A stretch of 64,000 nucleotides of DNA from assembly GCF_000524195.1 (NCBI RefSeq), contig NW_020170384.1, positions 24,015 to 88,014 of the forward strand, given 5' to 3'. The position numbers were made by a program, and so were the translations under genes. The stretch is from Echinococcus granulosus (taxonomy: Eukaryota > Platyhelminthes > Cestoda > Cyclophyllidea > Taeniidae). This document shows, in pieces, positions 11,801 through 24,800 of the stretch (its first letter is position 1; each line of letters starts with the position of its first letter). Below the pieces are notes generated by a model. The model saw only the letters and a program-made list of their open reading frames with translations. It was not told where the DNA came from and did no database searches.

Positions 11801-14800
11801 AACTAATGAAACGCGCACTCAGGTGGGTGTGTTTAGGTTTTTACAAGTCAAAGAAATGCCAAGTTATGTTACACTTCTTTTATTCATGGCTTGGGGGTAA
11901 AGAAAATCACGTCACTTCCGCCTAACCCCCATGATCACCAAATAACAATGCTAAAGTGTTAAGTATTTAGGTATTTTACTGAGAATTTGCCTTGCACACA
12001 CCGACCTGGAGTGAAGTTCTGAAGACTATGAAGCAATTCACTTGGTAAACAGGTGTGATATAAGGGTGCCATTCATTGAACCATTACCCACACCCTGTTT
12101 CCAAACTCACCCACCTTGAAAATAGTCGGTGACTAAAAAATGCCTAAATTGCAACACAAGTGCATACAGATTGAAAAAGCTTTCAAGTCTGAGTAAAATC
12201 GAACCACTCACTGTCCGAAAAGATCCTTTGCCATGACAAAGGGCTCACTGCCTACCTCGAGTTTGGTTTTATCCACAAAAAGATCAAAGTGATTATTTTC
12301 TGGGTGGTCCGAATGGAATTTCGTGTCTTAAAGTTTTTTTTTCAAATACTCATCCACTTTGTGATGCAGGCTAATTCCTGTATCCGTCCGCACTTCCAAC
12401 TTGTCAGATAAATAATGCATTATTTTCTGCTAAGAAATTATCACCTGTAGTTGCCCAGGCTTTTATAGACGACTTTTCATTAGCACCAGCTAAATGTAGT
12501 AAGATTTGCATGATTCCCTATTATCTATTTATTCTTCGTATTATTGTTAAATATAAATTTCCAAGATAAAATCAAGTTTAGCAAAGCTTTAATACCATTG
12601 CTTACTCATGAGGCAAGGCTACTTGCAGCTAGCTGAAGCAAAGTTTCTAAAATCGGTCAGCAAATTGCAGTATATGTGGGCAGCCCCACAGTGGCGAGGA
12701 TTTATGGCTCAGGCCCCTTCCGAGGCGTTCGAACCCCTGCAGGGATCATGTGGGCAAGGATTGTGCTGCGAACGCTCGCCGAAACATTTATCGTTATGTA
12801 GTCAGGATAACTCCGATTTATGGGAGATTTTCCACCCATGAAAAGCTGTCCTAGAGTAGAGATCTTCTAACCAGACCAGGATATATCAGCTAACTTTTAA
12901 GCAATAATGCTATCTTATTGAGTTCAAGCAAAGTATTAAGCTATAAACTCTGTATTAAAAAGGAATTTTGACAGACAACTCACAACGGATGAATAGAGTT
13001 GTAGCATTCCTTTAAGCTGATTTATCCCGAGTTTACTTGAATAACTAAAACGATTTCCTCTCTGATACTGGGATTAGAGGGGCGTAAAAAATAAATAACC
13101 ACTCATCTCCCACTTCAGTAAGTTTTAAATTCATAGCATCTATAATTGTCTCATGAAGATGAAGATGTTTACTGTTTTGAATCAAACAAAAGTTATTATT
13201 AAACAGTCCCTTCGTGTTTGAAATTTTCCGCAATAAGGAGCTATGTTTGTTGTAATTTCAAAGAAAGGAAAAGTTGCCTACTAATTAGATTCTATGCGCA
13301 ATAACCTGTGCCTATATGAGGGGATTGGCCTACAAGAAGTCGAGCGATCCTGATAATTGTTGCCAAATAAAACCGCACAACTCACTTTCCCTGGGCTATT
13401 TATTTAACCATGACGCCAACCATGAAAGGTAATTGGTGATTCTAGTTAACAAATTATAGAGGCTATGACGCTCAAGTAAACATGTGTTTGTAAATTTACA
13501 ATCTACTACCGTTGGTAAATCATCCGCTGGTTATGAGTTCCGATAAGTTCAGCAGAAGTATTAAAAGAACAAAACTTCGCAAATTTGGTACGTCAATTTG
13601 ACCCCATTTTACCTTTGCATGCAAAATGAGATGATCAAAGGATGGCTAAATCAGGAATGTGAGTTTATCGATAAACTTGGCTGTAAAGATGTGTACAATT
13701 AACTAATAATTTTTAATTATGATAATCTCTACTTTGTTCTTAAATTGAGATGGTACCGACTTAAGAAGTTGGCTTGGCCTATTTTTAATAATTAAAATGC
13801 TTTGAAATGGCTTTCCAAATAGGTTTTCTTTAGCCTAAATATTGAAAATTCATCACTAAAAGGTAAGTCTATTAAGAACTTTTGCTATTGGAGTGACAGA
13901 AAATAATCTGCCACTACAGCCATATACCTTGTTGTTTCAAATGGGATAAAAGTCTGCACTACCGGATTGACCAATTCAACTGCGGCCAAAAAATTGTGTA
14001 ATTGAGCGCAGAACAATGGCATCGGAAATCTCTGTTATTGTTTTAACCTCAACTAGACTCGGTGACGCGACTTGGCTCAACCATCCATCAGAAAGCGATA
14101 AATAGTACGTGCCACATGCATATGTAACACCGAGCTTGGGGTGGATATGTCAGTTATTGTAATAAATAACCACCAATCTTTTAAAAGGAAGTCAAAATTG
14201 TCAAGCTGGATGTTCAAGTAAATGATTGAAATGATGGGACAACTAATGTTACAAATTTTCGCTGATCTTCACAATTAACTCCTCGAAGAACTCTGCAAAA
14301 ATGTTTATTCTTTCTTCTGTAAGGGTGCTGTATTAAGATAACTTTTAGATGGAAATAAACGGTTTTATAAGGATGATTCGAGACACATTTTTGGGAATGA
14401 ACGCTAGAACAAACCATTTGTAGCAACTCGTGCCAAACATTCACGACTCCTCCTTTTCCATGAAAGATTCTGAAACCTAACATTACGAATGTTCGAGGTA
14501 CTACTCTACATTTATTCCCTATTAAACAATATAGCATTTGCGCAACTTTTTAAGGGTTTGGAACCCAGAGTTGGTCAGGTAACTTTTGCAAAAATGTGAT
14601 TTCTTTTCTAAACTGGGGCTTGCCCGACTAAAATCTCTGTTGCCTATAAGTGGCAAGACAGTGATTGGTTGTTTACCACTAAATTCTAACGTGATTTATG
14701 TCCGAAAAGACGCGAAGATAACCGTACCCTGTCATGTATGAAGAAGAGGCAAAGGGTGGAATTTACATTGGCCTCCACTTTGCGCACTTCAAACATAATT

Positions 14801-15424
14801 CCAAATTTTACATTCAAACACAACGCTTAGGCTAGACCACATCATCGGAAATGAATGCGTGCACTTAACCCTGCAGAAACTCATTTCGTAGAAAAGGTGT
14901 GTTTTTGAATTTTTAAATGAATACTGAAGATAGCCAAATGTTGCTAGGAGTAAAAAGTGTTTATTTATATGTCATAACTCTTACGTGCCTTATGCGGCCT
15001 GAGAAAATTCAGTCAAGGAGTTACAAAAACTCATTCAAATAAATGGTTCAAACAGTTCTTTACCATCGGAAGTCAATAAATGTTTTGCTGCAAGTAAAAA
15101 TTGTAAACGACGATTCCAAAAAACACTTTTTGCATATTTTTCTCCCGTGCAAAAGTCCCGATCTTTCAAACTAACCCGAGATAATTGAGAAACGCAAGTT
15201 TCGTCCATTTGTAAATCTAGTTACACTTGCTGTTGACAGTTGATTGAGTTACACCATTCATCCGTGTTTTGACAAGACCCCTAGGGTAAACAAACTATTG
15301 AATCGGTTTTGGTTGGCTTACTAATCAAATCAAATGTTTCCCTGATCTCCTTCTACCGCCTCGTTTTATCGAGTCTGGAGAAGACAGCGTCACTCAAAAA
15401 GCGCAAAGAAGCTGTCTCCAGGAT

Positions 15425-15479
15425 CTAAGTAATACTTAGGTGAGCAGGTAACTCACCGGTCACCCCGCGAAAGCGGGTG
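15425..15479. repeat. Cluster of three tandem hairpins
   Basis: Within 55 bases there are three back-to-back stem-loops: CTAAGT-AAT-ACTTAG (15425-15439), GGTGAG with a 7-base loop and CTCACC (15439-15457), and a CACCCCGC / GCGGGTG stem with one bulged C closed by a GAAA tetraloop (15461-15479). GNRA tetraloops are characteristic of structured RNA. A T-rich stretch follows at 15489-15494. Function unknown. Confidence 0.5.
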
Positions 15480-15697
15480 TAGATGCAACTTTTTCCTGTG
15501 CTAGAAAATTTTTATGAGCCTGCAAAAAAAGTAAAGACAAAAGTTTTTTTCAGTTTACAATTGCGTGCATATACGTCCTTTGGAAAATCTCCCCAAAGGT
15601 CTACTTTTGTTTTTTTAATCTCTGAGGCAGTAAGTGGGGACTTATGCAAAGTGACTTAGAGCAAAGTATCGAAAAGGATTCTTTAAGCTCCATTGGA

Positions 15698-15712
15698 GTG
15701 TGTGTGTGTGTG
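15698..15712. repeat. (TG)n microsatellite
   Basis: About seven TG units in an otherwise non-coding region. Confidence 0.8.
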
Positions 15713-18177
15713 GAAGGTAACGATTTAGGCTTCTTACTTACTCCCGAGCATTTACATCTCAGATTTCAGAAATAGGATTTGTCTTCCATCAATTCACCCA
15801 CTTTAGGATTTATGATCGCCTTCGGTTGGTTCAAAGAAATCTGGCGCATGGGAAAGAGTTTCTCGCAAGTAGCAGCGGTAGCCCGTTGAGTGATGCTTTA
15901 TTGTCTGTTGGTAATTTTATAACCGACGATTTGGAAAGGAAACATAGCACCCCTCCGAAAGTGAGGCTAATCGTATGTACTTTGGATGTACGTTTATTTA
16001 ACATCAAATAAATGGAACAAAGTAGAATGCTTACAGATTTATGAGCCATGGGCAATTCATTTTTAATCATTATAAATTTTTGCACCTGCAATTAGGCAGC
16101 AAATGGACTATTCTACATTCCTAGCATTGGACCATAATTTTTTTCCTTTTATCATAAAGATTTTTGCAGCGATGGCTGCAAAATACGTCCTGTATGGAGT
16201 TGCTTGTGGCCAGAGGGAAAGACCACGCACGAGGCCCTGCCTTGGCCGATAATTGCTGTTCGAATAATTAATGAAGTAGAAAAAGTAAGCCACAGTAAGC
16301 TTGTGGGAAGTAAAAGTAAAAATTGCATTGAAACAATTTGTACTTCATGCAGAGCATCTGAAACAACTTTGGCTAAGGTCGCGTCGTTTCAATAATTCGA
16401 GGGTCAAATTTACCCGCCCTACCGGTAATACTTTTATTTCATCAACCTTTTAGCTTATCAGTCTTTTGGAACAAAATAATTGATCAATGAAGCAGCGTTT
16501 CTCACTTATTTACATCAAAATGGGCTGTTGAATAATAGAACTTGTTCAAGTGACACTGCTGTAATTCACGCAACAACACTTTTATCATGGGCCATAAGTT
16601 TGTTTTTTGGATGTACTTTAATTTACGCTTCACAATAATTCATATCAACAAAGCCCATGATTTTAATTAAAAATTAAGATGTTTAGCCTTAAATTACCAA
16701 ATAAGTTAAGAAAATCAGGTATCATTAACCCATCTCTGTTTGCTGAAAATCCCTCATGTCAAAAAAAACTTTCCTCCTTCTGACTCTTGGTCCTTTTTTG
16801 CCGTTTGCATGCAAATTTCGCTTACGGTCTTTAAATATTTGGAAAACAGTGCACCATCGCAACCTGTCCCTAGCAAAGTGATGCCTTTTTATGGTAAATG
16901 CATTCGCAGACAGCTTCGAGCATCGAGAGATTTTGTTGTCAAATCACCATGTCATTGTAAATCGACCACAAATCAAGGTTTACTGCAAGGCTCTCCAAAA
17001 ACGCACATACACTCATGCATGTAATTATTGTCAAGTGAGAAAAATGCCGTTGCCACAGCAACATGATTGCCGACGCCCACTGGGAGGGGCGGCACAGCCA
17101 CGACCACAGTGGACTATGCCTCGTCAGGATTACTAAGTCAACATCTGCCACTGTTAGCTGAAGTTTCATACGAGGTTTTTCTTACTCTTACTTTCAATAT
17201 AGAGGTATTAATTCATTAAAAATATGCATATCGTGCGAAGTTAGAACCAACAAATGGCGTGGTGCACTACATGGATCGCCTGCTTTGCACCGATGTCTGA
17301 GGAACTGTCCGAAATTATTTTCTTACATTGCACCTGGTTAAAATTAACCTTTCCATATTAGTGTCACAAAATTTTCCCAAATATCTAAACAGCAAATGTG
17401 AGTTTAAAAAGTGCCACTTATTTGGAGAAGGAGCAAAAAAAGTGTTATGAAAATCGTATATCAGTGCCCGTCAAAAAGATAGAGACATGGTTTTAGAGAA
17501 TCCAGCAATTTTGATCTTAGAGCAACTTAAGACAAAACTGGGCTCGTGTGATAGAATACGAGATTCAAGTTTGCAAAATTTTAGTAGTGTGTTAACGCTA
17601 TCAAAACGTGATTTCGCAGAACGGAGGCGTCAACATAATGCGGATCTAATATTATGCCAGGGATGTAATTTTGACGCTCGTACACATCGGACGGGATTAA
17701 AAGAACCAACCATAGCATCATCCTCCGCGCTAAAGTAACTTCAACCACTTTTTCTATAATGTGCTAAGCATAAATTTGAGGAGATAAATCAGTCCCAGGT
17801 TTCAAATGAAAGGCCACACGCAATCCATGCTGCCAGAGGAAGATATTTAGTAATTAATACTAAAGATGTTTGATTAATTATTTTCTGAAGGAGTTTTTAA
17901 TAACTGTCTTTATGAATGCACAAGGATGTCAATTGATGGATACATTGAAAGAAAACTTAAGTTAAGAGAAGTTCATTGAAACAAAAAAGAATCTGAAAAC
18001 AGCTTTGCATATGGTATTTGCTTACTTTCTTTAATAGCTTGAAAGCATTCGCCTCAATAATCAAGATATCTGGTGTGTAACGTGTCAGAAAAATCACAAA
18101 ATTTTGTTTGCCTAAATTATTTATAGTTGGGAAGCGCAACATCTGCGTGTTCGCCTCACTTATAGTGAATGACTAAC

Positions 18178-18759
18178 CATTTGATCCTCAGTCCTCTCGG
18201 ACGTCTTTTTGGCAAAGTGGAATAGTGAAGGCTTTGAGGTGTGGTGTCGGGCTTGTTCTTTGCTGGAGTCTTTTCGACTCAACCTTTTCGAGTCGGAGTC
18301 ATGAAAGGATGTATTGCTGGCATCTCTACCTCCGGAGGACACAAGAAACGCTTTAATCGATTTATTTTCGTCTTCTGCTTTGGGAGTGACCACGTCTATC
18401 CCCGTAGAGACAGAGTCGTGAAGGCAAATCGGAAGGGCTGTGGGATTTGCTTCCGCATTGGTTGGTGTACAGGAACCGCTGCTGCTATGTCGAGCCTCGA
18501 CATCCTCAGCGGACGTGGAACATCGACGTTTGGGTGAGGTGTGCCGCGAGCGAGATAGGGTGCGCCACCGTTTCGGTCGAAGGAAATCGAAGCGACCCTT
18601 CTTCTCTCGAGGAGTGTTTGAACTGCTAGGTCGATGTGAGGCTTCAGGGCCGTCTCGGTGTTGGTGTTGCTGCTGACAAGGCAGTGTGGCGGATCGACAT
18701 CTCTCCTCGTCGCTGTGTCGCGAGGGTGTCGGTGACCTTGACAGCCAGTTTCGCCACAT
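18178..18759 (-). CDS. Ser/Arg-rich basic coding exon, unknown protein (possible alternative first exon of the ankyrin gene)
   Basis: The frame opens at ATG 18759, with an in-frame TAG six codons upstream, and encodes 194 residues to a good donor (ATG then GTTAGT at 18177). Without splicing it would stop five codons later at TAA. The protein is basic and rich in Ser, Arg, Lys and His (WRTLSRSRHTSPKRRCSTS), with a Gln/His run (QQQHQH). Such composition suggests a disordered, phosphorylatable region. I recognise no domain. A TATA box lies about 100 nt upstream. It is on the same strand as ankyrin and upstream of it, so it could be an alternative N-terminal exon. However, the phase-0 donor has no obvious phase-0 acceptor at the 5932 exon, so the link is not demonstrated. 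It could instead be the first exon of a separate gene. Confidence 0.55.
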
Positions 18760-18854
18760 TCGACGCGAGGTGAACTAGAGCCGTGGTCTGGTGTTTCTCA
18801 AACAAATAACTCTGTGCAATTTCACCCAAAGAGTGAACTACACTGTGTGCACGG

Positions 18855-18862
18855 CTTTTATA
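18855..18862 (-). promoter_or_regulatory. TATA box upstream of the Ser/Arg-rich exon
   Basis: The minus strand reads TATAAAAG here, 96 nt before ATG 18759. This fits transcription starting near 18830 and a short 5' UTR of about 70 nt. The flanking DNA from 18900 to 19250 is distinctly richer in G, C and CpG than the rest of the window, as expected around a promoter. Confidence 0.5.
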
Positions 18863-21800
18863 CTATTTGTGAGGAAGCTAGCGATAGGCCAGTAGTTTCA
18901 GGGGCCTCGGGTTGGTTGCAGCTGTGTGGGTGCGTGGGTGGCGGAGGGCTATATGCGCTACGAAAAGATTGATTTTTGTACTACCTCAATTTTTCGGAGG
19001 TGGTAGGCACTCCTGGTTAACGAGGTCTCAAGGCCGTGCGGCCTATTACTTTGGCCAGGTTTATGATGAGAGAGCGAGAATGAACGAGGTTAGCGCTCGC
19101 TACAGCCGTGTCGCCCACTTGCTACTACGGTCTGCCAGACGAGTGTTGATTGGCTGATCGATTCTCAGCTCTGCCACTCCTCCTATTGGCTCTGGCTGCC
19201 TGACACGAGGCATACACGTGCGCTCGACGAATGGGAGTAGCTTATCAGTTGAGTGGGATCCGCGCTCCAAATTTCATATTTGGCAACAGTGGTGGTGATG
19301 AGCTCAGTGCTCCAAGTCGATAGAAAAAACTCTTTTTGTTTCGTGTGCAGTAGATGGAATGCTCAGCTTGAGGTACTGTAGAATTCACTACACCCAACGG
19401 TACCCATTTTCGGTCATGCGAAGGCACTGCAACTCACCTATCTGTTACATATCGCTTATCAACCTCCGCAAGCCATGCATTACCATAGGGCTTGTGTAAA
19501 TATGGTTGGTCTTTAGTGCACATGGGAGTTCGCACTAATACTGTAATTTATGGTTATATTCCGCCCATGAGAACAGTGGTTTGTTATTTTTAAAGCCTCG
19601 GAATGTTCTTGGTCAGTAAGTGCATAAAATTTTCACATTAAAAAACCACTCGTCAGCGAGGTAAAATGCGGCAACCTACCCAGATAACCACAGGTTTATT
19701 TATGAATCCTAGACGTAAATTGGGGATATCTGCAATTAAATTGGGAATTGTTGTTTTCGACGCTTTGAAAGGGCATTGCAAATTTGAAGTTGCTCTGGTA
19801 ATCAACTTATGCGCTAGAAAAAATAACTATGCCTGGCAGCGCAATCCTTTAATGTATATCCTACCGAATAACTTTTAACTTGCTCCCTTAATGCATTTTT
19901 TACGCAAATAAGATGAGTTGCCTCACTGCTACACGTGCCGCAGCATTGTGTTCCGCTGCTTAGTTGAAAAAAATGTTGTAGCTGCGAAGTCAACGGCAAA
20001 CAAGACTCTCGCCAAACAGAAATTGAAGAATTTCACTTGAAACCTACTCGACTTTGTTGTTAATCTTACGCTTCTCGCAGTAACAATAGCCACATTCTAA
20101 CCCTCAATGAAGCGTTTTTCGACTGTTTTTTATTTTTTAAATAAATTACGGGAATTGTGCATTAGAAAAAGTGATTTTGCCTGTTCGATAGAGCATTTTA
20201 ACAATAAAAGAGGAGGTTGATGAATAAATACGATTATTAATGTCCCCAAAGGAAGTGATCCTTGCAAATGTATAAACATATCTTCAAATAGCACAACATT
20301 TTGGGAGAGTTAGGTGAATTTTTTTGCTGCGTTCCCAGCAAAGCGATTAAAATTCAAGAACTAGCTATTCGGCAAATATTTTAGCAAAGTTTGAATGGGT
20401 TGAAGGCAAATTTTGGAAACTAGATTATAGTAGTTTGATTAGATAAGAGATACCGAGCAGTGTAGGAGGGGAAAATAATCATGTTAACATGGGAAAACTG
20501 GATGGGTATTTTATCAGTTTAAGTATGTAGAAATGCCCCGGCAGGCTAAGCTATACATTTGAAAGTGCCTTTGGAAGAGTCCGCATTTCTGTTCCCTCAA
20601 GCCGTTGATGCCAGGCGCCGAAGGCGGTTCACGAATCCCATTGGTTATGGAAGCATTTATTCGCATTGAAATGCATGCTGCATCCCATTTTCAGGAAAAA
20701 AGCAGTTTTTCATGGTGGTCACGCAATGTTTTGGTCGGTCAAGTGTGGATGTGCTTCGTTTACGCACCTTTTTGAGAGGACTCGTTTCGTTCGTAGAGCA
20801 AATGCTCCTGCTCGATGACTTCATGCGTTAATAACTTGGCAACAGTCATTAAAAAGCACATTTGTTTAGTTTTAATGCCAAGAAAGATGATCAATTATAT
20901 TTGTTTTCAACATTTTTGCGCTACGATCTCATCACAGCAGGGGTAAATTCACCCAAGTGAACTATTCACTGATTCATGCGCGTTAGTGCTTCAGGTTTTT
21001 TTTTGAGTGAAATACTCATTTCAACTCTACTGAGCCACTGATCATGGAATTTTTACTGCTGCATGGCTTGCGGTCTTTGACTATTTCGAGCAACCTGTTC
21101 ATGCGAAAGGCTTTGCTGTGTATAGTAGAGGCAAGTAGTTGGTTAACACTTTTCCATTCGTCAGCTTTGTAGATGAAGAAAGTATTGAATGGAAAAGAAA
21201 GGAGGCGAGTTAAAATATTTAGACCTAGCAAAATAAACATTATGCAATGATAGTTTAAACAGGAAGCTCATCGTCTTTCAAAGTTGCATTGACTATAAAG
21301 CAAATAGCAAAGGAAAGGCTCTTTTCAATTAAATATAAAACAAGAGTGAATCCAAGCAACTGTGAAACTATCCCTTTAATTGTACGGTTTCCTAAAATGC
21401 AAATATTCGGAAGCCTAGACTTGGAAACCTGTTAACAGTACCTGTTTCCGAGATTGTAAATAATTTTGAAGATTTGTTTTGCTAACATAAGCCTTAATAA
21501 TGGATTAAATTGCTCATGCTTGATCGCTGGGATGGATAGCAAACGCATCAGTGTTCTGCTAGTAACAGCACGACTTACGTGCTCGCTGACCTGACAGAAG
21601 GCAAAGGCTCGGAAAAACAACGATCGCCAACTCCCCGAACCCCCTGACCGTCTACGAAAAACCTAAGAAATCAAAGCCAAAAAGCAGAAATTAGGCTTTA
21701 TCCTGTGTTATTTCTACGACTCTCAGTTCTACGGAATTATAACACTGTAGTGCCGAATTTGCTAGTTTAAGGAAGGATTCTAGAATACATTTTTGTTGTT

Positions 21801-24800
21801 CGGGCATTTTAAGAACTTATATAGGCTTTAATGATAAATGGAGCCTATATGCAAACGTGTTAGAGTGAAGGGTTAAGAAGTTCTTATAAAATGCGTATAG
21901 ATTTATATAAAGTTGAAGGAATCAATGTAATGAAAGAAAGCAACCCTCCAAAACCCTTTTTGATAATGTGGATCCTTCTTAACCGGCCCTTCGAACCCTT
22001 ATGACATACGTTATGAGGCATTCTTCCTTATATCACTAGCCCTTCCCTAGTACTACTAGCAAAGTCTCGATGCCACCGTGCAGCACAAAAATTGTCCTCA
22101 AGTTCCCGCTGTCTCATCTCTTGGCCGACGGATGCAAGCGTTTTCAGTTAGCATTGGGGCACAAAATAAGGTTGATTCGAATCACAAGCTCAGGTTTGCG
22201 AGGCAAAACAATTTGCGTTGTTTTTGCCAGAGCGCAGCGGCCATGTAGCATTGGTCAATTTATTCATTTGCAGATCACAGCGCACACAAGCCTCACTGAT
22301 TCGGATTTGCTATTGTGAGCAGTGATGAAGACAAAACCTGGGAAGCGTCGTTACATTTCCATCGAGTATCAGAATTTTAGCCTTATTCAAAGTTTAACGA
22401 TTGGAGAGATCTACACAGAACACAGCATATTTTTGTGATTACAGAAAGGTTTGCGAAACAGTAAACCCTTATTCGCAACCGCTATTTACGAGGGAATAAT
22501 AGATCCACTTTGTAGTGGGCTAAAGAACGCTAATTATCTCATTTTCATCTTTCTAAAACCCCATTTTTTTACTACCGAGTGGACATGCTTTTCAATGAAA
22601 CTGCGATACTCTTGATAAACCATCACACAGTTAACAGTAGGGGGACTTCAATGGTCTGTTTTGCGCACTCAATAATTGCACAAATTTTTATGAAATGTAA
22701 AATAAAATCGAGGGTGTGTTCAATGAAGGTGTTACCTCAAAGAAAGAAGTATGAACGCGAAGTAGTGCATTTGTCAAACATTTTGACGACCTGTCATTCT
22801 TTAAATCACCTGTGTTTGTGTGTGTGCATGAGTGCACTTGTTGCGTGTCATCATCACTCTGCCTGGACTTGTAAACGGTGGTAGAGGAATCGAGATTTTG
22901 TCATTACGTCTACATTTATCGTACTAGATTTGCTTCCTAGAGACGATCGAGAGTCATTAAACTTGACTGAGTCAAGTGAGACACTGGGTAAATTATAATA
23001 ATCTAGAAATGTTAATAAAGGCTCAAAACTATTCCTTTTATTTACATACTTGAGGGAAAATTAGCCTTACTCCTTAAGTAAATAATATTTTGAGATACTT
23101 TGCATAAAGTGAGAGGTATTACTATTGCGCAGTTTTAAAAAAATATATTTTTAACAATCCTACTAATATTTTGACTTGAATTACAAGAAATGTAGCAAAT
23201 AAGGTTGAGCATTGGGGATTCTGTACAGGCCACCGAGCCCAAACGTGATTGGGGGAAACCCGAATGTTAATCGACTTACAGAAGTACTTTTGCGGGGCAC
23301 AAATATTTTGGATAGCCAAGTCAGAAGGGCATTTTGGCAGGCCTTAACTCTCACTGAGGATTATATCGCTGGGTAATGTAGCTGGGGGAGGCACAGGAAA
23401 GGCAAACGAAGGAGACTTTTATGGGCACACTGACAAGTAGTGATCTGCTTCCCTTCTGTGGATCGAGATCAAAGCAACAAGCATACCGGCCTCTTGTACT
23501 GCAACAGTCGATTCAGATCCTCATTGCAGTCTTGACGTTTAAGTGCATTTTGGCTGCGCAAAGAAGTTTTATCTCAATGTTGCATTTCTATTCTACTCTT
23601 ATAAACATTTACCAGTATTTGAATTTTCAGTTTATTTAAAAATTAAATAATTGTGGACAGGAACTTTTTGCAATTAGTGACTTTCTTAGTAATAAAAGCT
23701 TTTTACCATAAAAGCAGTAGTCGCGCTCTACAAAAAATATTAGAACGGAGATAAATGATCAGCCTGAGGCTCGACTCACATCTCCCGACTATTTTTCGAC
23801 ATCACCGAGATAATCTAGAATTTCGGTGACTCCAGGTGGTTCTCGAGATTTCACTCATCCAAAGATTTTGCAATTAGAAACTAGGGTCCATCGACGTCGT
23901 AGGCTTAGAATATTCCATTGACTGTGGACAAAGGGAATTAAGTGAAAAAGTTCTGCATTTTCAGGAAGTGCGCAAATGAATCAGTTTGTGGCGCTTAAGA
24001 AACATTGACATTTCCTTTATCTCGTCGCTTCCTCAATTACAGGATGGCGCTTTCAATACCTTCTACAGAGCAAGGATGGAATGTATGCAGCTAAACTACT
24101 AGACAATTCGACCTTGACGGAACTTGGTTTTAAGAATGTTAGCTGGAGTGACATGTTAGCATTTACAAGGACTCAAAATCCTAGAGATAGCCTATTAAAA
24201 ATAAGGTTATATCACAAATTCAAGCGTTATTTTAGGCTTCCGCGTAAACAATCTTTTAAAAAAGGATCCTCAAACACATTAGCGGAGGGTACTATTACTC
24301 AAGTAATATTCAAAGCTATAGTAAAGTAATGCTCAGAACTCCCACTCTTCATTAGTAAAAACTGTAGAGAGAAAATCACGCATAATGAATTGATTCGGTT
24401 CAGAGGTTCACACATTTATTGTATTGCCATCAGTTTCCAGAACAACTCGGTCAATGGATAGCATGATTGTATGCCACACTGGCTGTTTAACTTTAGGCTT
24501 GGGTGAAGGGGCAACACAAATTCTTTCCTCTTTAGGGAAGTGTTAGAGGGCTAAAATTGCTACAACAAAACTAAGTTACCATAAAAGTAAGCTTTACTGT
24601 GGCGATTCGTGTAGAAGTCCCTACTCCTTTTTTTAGGCCCATCATAAATAGACCAATTCGAGTGCATCAAAATTGACTATTTTTCAAGTAGTGCATAATG
24701 TCATAAAGTACTTCGGTGATGCATAGCTGTTAGCAAAAGTGAATGTTTTTATCCTTCAAATGGTCCAGCTTATGAATTGCTTTAAGCTAAAATGGCCTTA

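Larger units (their letters stand above)
5933..18177. other. Long non-coding stretch between the Ser/Arg exon and the ankyrin N-terminal exon
   Basis: About 12.2 kb without a supportable coding exon. It is a very long intron if the 18178-18759 exon belongs to the ankyrin gene, otherwise intergenic. Contents noted: a CpG- and GC-rich patch at about 7305-7690 (a possible promoter or 5' UTR region), an imperfect inverted repeat at 8774-8821, three consecutive small hairpins at 15425-15479, and a (TG)n tract at 15698-15712. Everything else is AT-rich with only short random frames. Confidence 0.5.

Noticed and set aside
12700..12770. tRNA-like GTTCGAACCCC T-loop motif
   Set aside because: No acceptor, D or anticodon stems can be paired around it.
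15425..15479. Hammerhead ribozyme or spliced-leader RNA
   Set aside because: The hammerhead core CTGANGA is absent near the GAAA hairpin, and no flatworm-like leader ending in ATG or clear Sm site is present.
24081..24329. Possible upstream exon of the RanBP9-like gene after an ATTACAG acceptor at about 24002
   Set aside because: The frame from the acceptor stops soon, there is no donor in register, and no resemblance to the RanBP9 N-terminus.
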